DNA of 64,000 nt from Ottelia alismoides (Eukaryota; Streptophyta; Magnoliopsida; Alismatales; Hydrocharitaceae), in contig JAZKJV010008882.1 of NCBI GenBank assembly GCA_037367405.1, positions 124,001-188,000 of the forward strand. Reading direction: 5' to 3'. This document shows positions 55,953 to 64,000 of this stretch, piece after piece. Under the pieces are notes generated by a model. That model was not told the DNA's origin. It saw only the letters and a program-made list of their open reading frames with translations, and searched no databases. The position numbers were made by a program, and so were the translations under genes. Position 1 is the first letter of the stretch; every line of letters starts with the position of its first letter.

Positions 55953-56960
55953 AGACATGGGGGCTAATCCATTTTATTTTTGTACAGCATCAAAGCGTGT
56001 GCTTGTTGGAATCTGTAACTGTTGCTACTTCAGGTCGTCTTCCGATATAAAAGCCTCCCCACGCACCAGGGCACTCCGCAACCCCAGCTCTCAAACCACT
56101 CCCCGCCCCGCCGGGATCCCAACTTTTTCTCTCTCTTCATATGAAATCTGTAACCACTGCTACTTCAGATCTGTTACCCTCTACTTACAAGTTTCTTAAG
56201 GGATATCCATATGAAGAGATAGAAAATGAAAACTAGTTCTAAGATTGTAAATAGGGGTGGGTATTCGATCTGTTTGGACGAGTTAACATTATTCGGTTTT
56301 GATTGAATATGATTTGAGTTGGAAAAAAAACCCACCACTTAGTCAAAATACTTCGAGTCAAGTTATTTGAGTCATTGGTTTTGGTCGATTTGCTCGGGTT
56401 AGGATTAAATTAGTTAAATTGAAAAAAGTAATTGTTGTTGCTTATAATTATGTAGATCATTTTCCCTAAATTTGCTATATAGGAGTTTTGATCAACTTTT
56501 TTGTTTATAAATCAAGAATAAATTACATTATCAAATGATACCAAAATTTTCACCTCCAAAGTCACTGATTAATTTTATAAACCTGATTAGAATTAGCATA
56601 TTACTATGTTCTTAATCAATTAGGAGGTTGATTTGAAAATGAACTGAGGATGTGAATGTGTAACATGTTTTATGAAGAGATTATTCTAAAAAAATTGATG
56701 GAGAGAGGCATGAGACCCTTCAAATTAAAATACTACATTATTTTAATTCACTTCCCAAATTCCAATACAAATTTAAGTTAATTGTGTTCTCCAATCCCGA
56801 TTCCATTTTTAAATAGATATGTGGGATGTAGATCATGTAGTATAACATTCTATTTCAATTCTAAATTTGCTATGATCCTTATTCCAACTTTATTGTTATT
56901 ATTTATTAACAACGTAGTAGTTAGAATTTACATATCATAGATTAATAAGTAAATATATTA

Positions 56961-57010
56961 TGTATGCGAGTATATGTGTGTGTGTGTGTGTATGTATATG
57001 TGTGTGTATG
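56961..57010. repeat. (TG)n / TATG microsatellite
   Basis: Eight uninterrupted TG units at 56975-56990 inside a wider TATATG-rich stretch. Confidence 0.85.
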
Positions 57011-57032
57011 AAAATGAATATGTGGTTTGGGT

Positions 57033-57260
57033 TGGTATTTAACCCAAAGAGACAAGCGGAGCGGTTGTGCGGTCCACACAAGGCGGGACCACAGTCATTG
57101 AGGTGATCGACGCGAAGCTCAAAGAATTAAATCAACAATCAACCCACAAAAATAATCAAGAAATGGAGAGTAGTGGATACCAAATTTATTGTGATAAACT
57201 ATAAACAAGTATGTATAGTGGATAAGCAGATTAGGGTATCGAACACAGGGAACAAGGGAC
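57033..57260 (-). repeat. LTR fragment G, first piece (interrupted by F)
   Basis: Resembles the U5 end of B's LTR read in reverse: GCGGTTGT, CACAAGGCG, TCAACAAT.AACCCAC and TCGAACACAGGGA.CAA. It is cut at GGGAC (57256-57260), the target duplication of F, and continues at 60980. The outer boundary at 57033 is approximate. Confidence 0.7.
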
Positions 57261-60200
57261 TGAAAAATGGAAAGGCGAGAGTCGCTAAGTAATGGCCTGA
57301 CAAATCAGGCTAACTATCGCTGAGGCGACTACTATAACCTTCTCGTTTATCAACAATTAACCCAAACAGATAATCAAGCAATTAAGAGCAAGGATTAAAA
57401 TTTATTATACCCTACTAAGAATGTATAATGGCAAGCAAGCAGGGGTCGAACACATGAAGCAAAAGAGTAAAGCAGGCTAAACAAAAGTCAAGCGCCCTAT
57501 GTCTTGTGAATCACTTAGGCAAATTGGACTTTTTTGTGGGTTTTTAATTGTATATTTTTTATTTAATTTTTTGATTTTATTTTTTTATATTTTGATTTTT
57601 AATTTACTGATTTTGTATTTTCTTTTTTAATAAAGATATAATATATAAAGAATATATATACACTAGAGATAAGAGAGAGATAAAAATAGGGAAAACTACT
57701 CAAAATACCGGAAATAAAGTGTTTTTGTGATTTTGATATTTTTCTAATGTTTTTGTGATTTTTCTATATTTTCCCTATTTTTTGGTATTTTTAAAGGCAA
57801 AAATACTGAAAACAGTGAATACAATGCAAACCCAAAATTGAAATGAGCAAGAAAGTAGCAAACAGAGTCCAAAATTCCTCAAATTAATTCTACAATAAGC
57901 ATAATGAAACAGAGAAAATTCAGAGAGAAAACTATATTTCTAGGATTTTCTGGAATTTTTAAAGTTTTTATGAAGTTTTAAGGGGTTTTGCTATTTTTTG
58001 GGGTTTTCTTTTGAAAATTTTAGGGGTTTTTGTCTAGAACTAAAACACTCAGAAACACAAAAATATATTTTTTTTGGAATTTTTCGAAAATATTTTCTAA
58101 TTTTTATGTATTTTCTAATGCAAACAGTGCTGAACATGCATGTTTTTGAATTTTTATAAATAATAAAATGCAACAAAAATGTGAAATAAAATTATGGCAT
58201 GCAAGAGCAACTAAACAAGAGCTTAAGTTAATTTTTTGAGTATTTTTGGTGTTTTATAGATGCATGAAATAAATGTAAACAACAAAGAGAAAAAACAATT
58301 CTGGCAGGGGCATATATGTAAATATCCAGAAAAGTCAAGCACCCAACTGTAAAAGTCCCACCATGTACGTGCTACGCGCGTGCTTGGCAGTGACCTAACA
58401 ACAAATAACAAAAACCTAAGGGGCTATTTTGCAATTTCACCAAAAATAATTCAACTTGACAAAATAGTTCCTGGATTAAAGGGAGATGCACAAAATTTCA
58501 AGGGGTCCTGCGCAAAAATTCCACACCCCACTTGCGTGAATCACGTGAGGTGATGGAGACAAGGACTAAAGTGCAAAAATGAAAAGTACAGGGGTCTAGT
58601 TGTAAATATTACAAAATAAAAACAACGGCAAAAGAAAGTTTAGGTACTAAACAGTAAATACAAAAACTGATGGCAAGAAAGTGCAAAATACCCAACAAGG
58701 GCACATATCGAATGGTGGTGGGGCCTTCACTTGCCACGTATCCACCCGAGGATGCGCGATGATGCTTGGCCTCCAACGGATGAGATTAGATTATCAGAAT
58801 GGGATCGGCGGTGCTGGAGGGACCCAATCCAAGGGCTACTGCTTTGTCTGAAGCTCCAGCCATGATCGGAAGGACGAGAACCCCGGAGGAAGAACAGGGA
58901 GGATCCATCGGCAAGGTGGCATTCCTCTCCTTCGATCCTCGGTCTCCAGCATTCAAAAAGGCTCAAAAGTGGCCGGGGGACTCCTAAAGGTGTCTTCTGC
59001 GTGCTGGAGGCTCAAAATTTGGACAACACCCCCCGGAGGTAGCTGGGAACGGTGGCAGAGCGAAGATGCCCCAGGTACTTCTGACAAAGGTCCAGATGCA
59101 CTCCAAGTCTGATTTAAGGCACAAAACCTGCAGAATGAAGTTAAGAGGGATGTAGGCAAACTACCGCGACCCTCTGGTAGGCAAAAGGGGGAGAAACGTG
59201 GAGGATAAGCGATTCACGTTGGCCGGCAATGGCGACGCACGACCAAGTAAAGATCTGGAGCTTCTTGCGTTCTTTGGTTAGATCAAATCGATGGGGGGAG
59301 ATCGAGGGTGAACTACTGATAACCTAAGGGTTGGAGAGAGTACCGAACTAGGAAGGAGAGACCTCATCAAGGTGTCACAGAAAGTTGGCTCCGGTGAGAC
59401 CTCCGATGAGGGGATTAGCTCGATTCGACGCCTCTCCGACCTCGCTGACGGTACAAACGCTTCCTGCTGTCACCAGGAAGGTCTTTGACGTCTTAGGTTG
59501 AGGGTAGAGTGGTGGAAGAGTGATAAAAAACTCAAGGAAGGTCGGGGGGTATTTTTGAAGAGTTGACGGGTGGCTCCAAAGATCTAGGGGGATCAGCCGA
59601 ATCAACGACCCATTCCCCAAGAAAACACTAGGGCGTGAATCATCGATACATGGCGAACAAAAGTCAAGAAGAGTTCATCACGACAATGTGCAAGACATGC
59701 TCTCCAAAATTCTGAGAAAATGCCAAAAAAAGACAGTTTGACATGGAGCCAGACCTCGGTTAGGGAGTTGACCGAGGTCAACAAGGGAAAGGACCTGGTT
59801 GGTCCACGTGGACCACCCAGAAAAATCCCTGGAAAAAAAGAATGGTAAATTCATTTTAAAATAATAAACGATTTTATTATTTTTAGGTTATTAAATAAAA
59901 AATGTTTATTATTTTATGAATTATTTTATGATGATTTTTATTTATTTTTTAGAGGTATAAGAATACAAGTTACCTTTTTAGGCTTATATAGGTATATACA
60001 TCTATATATTTCAATATTTATTTTTATTTTGTGTATTTAATTTTATTTATTTTGTTTGTTATTTTATAAATTTATAACTTATTTTTATACACTTAAATAT
60101 ATATTTATTTTACTTTTAAGATGTATTTTGTACACTTAATAAAATAAGATAATTAATTATATAGGTATATGTACAGGTAGTATACCTAGGTGTTTGATAC

Positions 60201-60974
60201 ACGTATTTTATTTTTAAGTTTTATTAATGTTTTAATTCCAGTTTTAATATACATATATATTACGAATAATACTTACAAAATTATAAACATAAGATATTAT
60301 AAAAATAATTAATAATAAATAAATTGAATATTTTAATCTGTACAAATATACAATAGGGGTCCAAAACTCAACTTTCAAACCGTAGCTCCGCAAAACACAA
60401 ACCACCTTCATTAAATTTCTTATGAAAAATTGTATATAATTAAAGGTGTTTTGATGTGTTTCGAGTTTTTATTTGAGAGATACAGGTCTGGGAAGTTGGG
60501 ATTCTGGAAACTTATTCAGATCATAACTTTTTATCTGTACATTATTTTTGTATGAAATCAATTTTGTATTTTTCTTTATTTAATTATCTACAACTTTCAT
60601 GTACAAAGTTTATTTATTTGAAGTATAAGAAGTGGAACCAAAAATAGGTCCTAAAATGAATAAAGAATGAATAAAATAACATGGATTTTTATTGTATTTT
60701 GGCCCTTATCTCCCCCCTACTTTATTCTTTGTCGACCTAGTCATCGAGATGCCTAGGTCTCGGGGTTTCGGGTCATAAAATATTTACAATATTTTATTAT
60801 TTTTCTTTTCTTTTCTTTATTCTATAATTGTGGCTTTAAAAACCGTATTTTATACACTATTTACACAATGATGCATGAATGCTAAAATGACTAAATTATC
60901 GCTATTTACACTCATTTATTAGGGATTTTAAGGCCAAAATGATAGAATAAAGATGATGAAACGTAGATTCATCA
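57261..60974 (-). repeat. Solo LTR F (3714 bp) with target duplication
   Basis: Starts TGAAAAATGG, ends TTCATCA, flanked by exact GGGAC at 57256-57260 and 60975-60979. It aligns throughout with the A and B LTRs, including the final 600 bp (AATCAACTTTCAAACCG-type block to GATAGAATAAAGATGATGAA). W-box pair 59767-59782, G-box palindrome 59795-59820 (one mismatch). No internal region is attached, so it is a product of LTR-LTR recombination. Confidence 0.9.
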
Positions 60975-60979
60975 GGGAC

Positions 60980-61067
60980 GTAGCGGGTATATTATCTATA
61001 ATTAAGTAATATGAGTGTATATGTATGTATAAGTATGCACAATACGTACTCCATATTTTTGTGAGTT
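60980..61067 (-). repeat. LTR fragment G, second piece
   Basis: Continues the G sequence after F towards the TTTTTGTGAGTTTTT motif that matches TTTTTGTGGGTTTTT of the other LTRs, then meets oppositely oriented LTR sequence. Confidence 0.5.
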
Positions 61068-61465
61068 TTTTACAATAAATAAAAATCATTATAAAAATAT
61101 GTTAGAAAATAATAAATATTTTTTATTTATAACTTTAATTTAATAAAATCACTCACTAATTATTATCGATTTTTGAATAATTTCTGACTGGCCTTTTTTC
61201 TGGTTGGTCCATGTGGACCAACCAGGGAGAGTCAAGAGTTGACCTCAGTCAACTCTTCCCCCCAGGATGTTCTTTTGTCAAAACCGTGGTTTGACCCATG
61301 TTTGCATTTTTTTCTCTGATCGATATAATCATCGATTGAGATTAATTCTTTGGCATCTTTTTCTCCTCTATCACTGGTGATTCACGCCCACTCGATTCCT
61401 CGTGGAGTGAACCACAGCTGCGCCCGCTTGATCTCGATCTTCCCAACCATGGATGAAATCTGATT
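61068..61465 (+). repeat. LTR fragment H (plus orientation)
   Basis: Aligns with about 16930-17170 of B: ATAATAAATATTTTTTATTT, the G-box palindrome (61200-61225, CATGTG core) and W-box pair (61238-61253). It fades out after about 61440, so the right boundary is approximate. The abrupt G/H orientation change is a rearrangement junction. Confidence 0.65.
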
Positions 61466-63490
61466 TTGATGAACACTTCTATTTGTATATGAATACTTGA
61501 AAACCTCTGATCTAACACGTTTTATGCTTGTATTTCTCTCTTAACGTGACTCTTGAGTAAGATGACGAGCACTCATTTCCAAATGTGCATACACGAGCAC
61601 ATGTGTTCTATGATTTTAGGTACAATTAGTACTTTTTAACAAGTTTCCTTATTCTTTCTATTCTTTATTGAGTCTATTGAGGTAATGCACTATTTTCTAA
61701 GGGGTGATCGTAAATATATTTTTTAAACTTATTTATTTTAAGTTTCCATCAGTTTAGGCTGCGCTCGGCTCGATATGATATTTGGAAAATATGAGTCCCG
61801 GTTCAGCCCATATACGCACCAGATCCAGTCAGATTCGGGCTTTTGTAAGTCTGGTCGGAGTTAGATCCGAGTCAACCAAGTCCAATGCTCCATACTTATT
61901 TGTGACCACCGTTCCCGTTTCCACCAATCTATATCCCTTTCACATCTTGCCATCGAACAATTTGAAGTTGACAGCAAATCTCAAAGTTGTAATATATTTA
62001 TCCGTTACAATCCACACATTACATTGCTGTAATACGGACTTTCCTGCTGTTCCTTTCCCTTTTGTTCCCATTCCCATAAATATTATTATTCAATAATCCC
62101 CATTCTCATAATTACTATTCCATTCCCATTCCTAATCAATATTTCCATTCTCATAATTATTATTCCATACCCATTCGCATTCCGATAACAGTTATTCACA
62201 GGCTTTTATATGACCATTGATCTGAGAGAGAAAGAGTCTCTTCTTCTTCTTCTGCATTATCACAGCAAAGGTACTGTGCACTGTTTTAGTCATTACAGAA
62301 TCCCTTTCTATGCCCATAGTTAAATCAACAACAAGTATCCTTGTTATATTGCTGTCTACATGTGTTTTCATCTTCGATCTTAGATAATAGCAATTATTTT
62401 CCTTTACTTTCAATGGTCAAATCGAAAAAATCTTTTTAAAATGATGATTTTAGTTTTTTTATAGATTGTTTTTTAGAAATAGGAAAGCTGAAATATGAAA
62501 ACAAGATGAGAATAAACTTCTTATTCCCGATTCTCATTTCTTTCCTGTTTGGATGAGGTATAACGAGTAAGGTGAGGACATTTCTAGTTATTCATGTTCT
62601 TTGTATCTTTGTTCTTCTTGAGAATATGGAATAAGTGATAATGAGAGTTTAATAGCAATAATTGCTCAAAGGATAACGAATACTATAAACTGAAAAAATG
62701 GAATAAGAGACAAAAATAGCTATTCAAAAGACGATAACTTAGTAGTTATGATTGTTTAAAGGATAACAATGCAAAACCAGTTATGTAAGATGAAAGTTTA
62801 CACGAGGGTTAAGGAGACAACTCATCTGTTCTTCTCAACACCCTATTTAGGTTTGATATTTTCATGTTTCAATTTTTATCAAATAATTAACAATACTTGT
62901 AATAAATGATAAATATGCGTTAGAAAAGAAAGTAAGTAAACTCCAACAATTGACTGAATTTTATATTTATATCTTCGTTCACATTGCATCTATATATTTC
63001 AAAATTAACTCTCATTGATTGAAGTCTTAAAATGCAAATAATTACCTTAATTAAATATGTATAAAAATATACGATTTGTTCCTACAGTTTTAGAAGCTAT
63101 AATCTTATTCATCTTGGTTTAATTACTTGTAACCATCAATTGATTGGATTTGATATTAATAACTTGCATTTTCATTTCTCATCCAGTTTAATTAATATAT
63201 AGTTCAAATCCACAATCAAAACTTGCATACTAAAAATTATGCAACAACTTCATATTATTTCAATCATATATAAAAAAAATCAAAACCTAACCACTCTTCC
63301 AATCTCTCAGAAAAGCACAACACTACAAAAATCCATGCATCCAATAACAAGCCCAGGATCCAAATGCCGAAACATCCAAATAGAAATTGGATGGATTAGG
63401 CTTCCAAAATGATGGAAAATCCTACTTGTTTAGGGTTAGAAATCACACGTCGTTCAAGTGAAAAGAGTTAAACTTATGTTGTTTTTGAAG
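61466..63490. other. AT-rich intergenic host DNA
   Basis: No convincing gene on either strand. Features seen are a CATTCC/ATTCTCATAATT pyrimidine-rich repeat stretch (about 62040-62190) and GAATA/GATAA-rich DNA (62510-62790) that may be an old MITE. Frames such as 61782-62096 lack coding character. Confidence 0.5.
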
Positions 63491-63492
63491 CG

Positions 63493-63514
63493 GTGACGTG
63501 GCACACATATAAAT
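63493..63514 (+). promoter_or_regulatory. Putative promoter: ABRE/G-box-like site and TATA box
   Basis: GACGTGGC, an ABRE-like ACGTGG core, near 63495-63502, followed by CATATAAAT at 63506-63514, about 36 bp before the ATG at 63550. Order fits a plant core promoter, though the distance implies a very short 5' UTR. Confidence 0.45.
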
Positions 63515-63549
63515 ATTGTAGTGGTGATATATAGGTTTGAGGGGATAGA

Positions 63550-63699
63550 ATGATGGAGGTCTCCAAGGGATGGGTACTGTTCAATCATCTTCTCATGATG
63601 ATAATCCTTTGTTTTGAATTGTCTTGTGGAGCTTACGAGGGTTCAGAAAGCATGCAACCCCGAAAGAACACGTCAAACGAACGTCCTCTCACTATTCAG
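63550..63699 (+). CDS. First exon of an unknown secreted or membrane protein (partial)
   Basis: Starts MMEVSKGW, then a hydrophobic run (VLFNHLLMMIILCFEL) ending SCGA, which looks like a signal peptide with cleavage near residue 28, then a polar stretch EGSESMQPRKNTSNERPLTI. A donor-like CAG|GTATT at 63699/63700 would end a 150-bp exon in phase 0; after it the frame degenerates into a TAT repeat, as expected for intron. Later exons would lie outside the window. I do not recognise the family. A short secreted peptide precursor or an apoplastic enzyme are both possible. Confidence 0.45.

Positions 63700-63700
<1 letters not shown>

Positions 63701-63730
<30 letters not shown>
63701..63730. repeat. 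(TTA)n microsatellite
   Basis: Ten uninterrupted trinucleotide units immediately after the putative splice donor, so at the very start of the inferred intron. Confidence 0.9.
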
Positions 63731-63731
<1 letters not shown>

Positions 63732-64000
63732 TGTAAAAAATATGAATTCTTCATGTATGCAATAACCTGTACCATATTACTATACTTTGATGTCCATTGC
63801 ACAGTTCTTCGATTATGGAAATTAGAAACGCAATAGTTAATCACGCACTATCGCATTAAAATGTTAGTTTGACTTCACGTGAGTTTTCAGAGGTAAATTG
63901 ATTATAGCAACGAATTAACTACTTTTGCATATGATTAAAACTTTGAGCAAGACAGAGGTAAATTAAGCTGGAAAGTAATCAGTCCATCTTTGTTTGTGGT

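Larger units (their letters stand above)
55531..57032. other. Low-copy host sequence between C and G
   Basis: The sequence changes character at the truncated end of C. It holds a short coding-like piece, a G-rich tract (55690-55960), a 23-bp imperfect direct repeat (56011-56033 and 56146-56168), then AT-rich DNA to a (TG)n stretch. A TATAAAAG is present near 56047 but no supported gene follows it. Confidence 0.5.

Noticed and set aside
56251..56340. hAT-like end (TAGGGGTGGGTATTCG)
   Set aside because: Resembles the start of many plant hAT MITEs, but no matching opposite end or 8-bp duplication was found nearby.
62040..62190. Possible MITE or tandem array of CATTCC/ATTCTCATAATT
   Set aside because: Only about two imperfect copies of a ~50-bp unit and no clear terminal inverted repeats.

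Overview
This window is repeat-rich nuclear DNA from a flowering plant. Almost everything from 1 to about 61,460 is a nest of long terminal repeat (LTR) retrotransposons of the Ty3/Gypsy type, Athila-like lineage. Four things support this: a primer-binding site matching plant tRNA-Asp, LTRs of 3.4-3.9 kb, gag-protease-RT-RNase H-integrase order without a chromodomain, and a long region between pol and the 3' LTR. The species cannot be named from sequence alone. Host DNA is seen only at about 55,531-57,032 and from about 61,466 to the end, where one gene start is visible at 63,550.

I read the insertion order from LTR ends and 5-bp target duplications. The oldest element in the main nest, C (plus strand), survives as 3' noncoding DNA at 15,545-15,934 and 52,998-54,456 plus a truncated 3' LTR (54,457-55,530). 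Element E (minus, 5' half 8,932-15,544) inserted into C. Element D (minus, 1-8,931, 3' end outside the window) inserted into E's pol. Element B (plus, 15,935-52,992, target duplication ACATA) also inserted into C. Element A (minus, 22,109-40,882, target duplication ATGAT) then inserted into B's gag. To the right lie a solo LTR F (57,261-60,974, duplication GGGAC) inside LTR fragment G, an opposite-orientation LTR fragment H, and a 372-bp Mutator-like foldback element inside C's LTR.

A and B are nearly complete but probably not autonomous. Each has a long open pol frame, but gag is broken by in-frame stops and a 1-base frameshift. E has lost the protease region by deletion. D carries a divergent, decayed gag and no recognisable pol, so it looks like a gag-only non-autonomous relative that would depend on enzymes from A/B-type elements.

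The least explained parts are noncoding and shared by several copies. (i) In the 3' region there is an array of short hairpins (stem CTATACTTAGG/CCTAAGTATAG) whose 3' arms resemble the polypurine tract next to the LTR, with a 13-bp inverted repeat beside them. (ii) In the LTRs there is a perfect 30-bp palindrome centred on CACGTG, next to an inverted pair of W-box motifs (GTTGACC/GGTCAAC). (iii) A GC-rich island of about 1 kb lies inside the otherwise AT-rich LTR and carries a cluster of GATCNNACGG motifs. (iv) There is an antisense reading frame in the 3' region. These are the best candidates for undescribed function.
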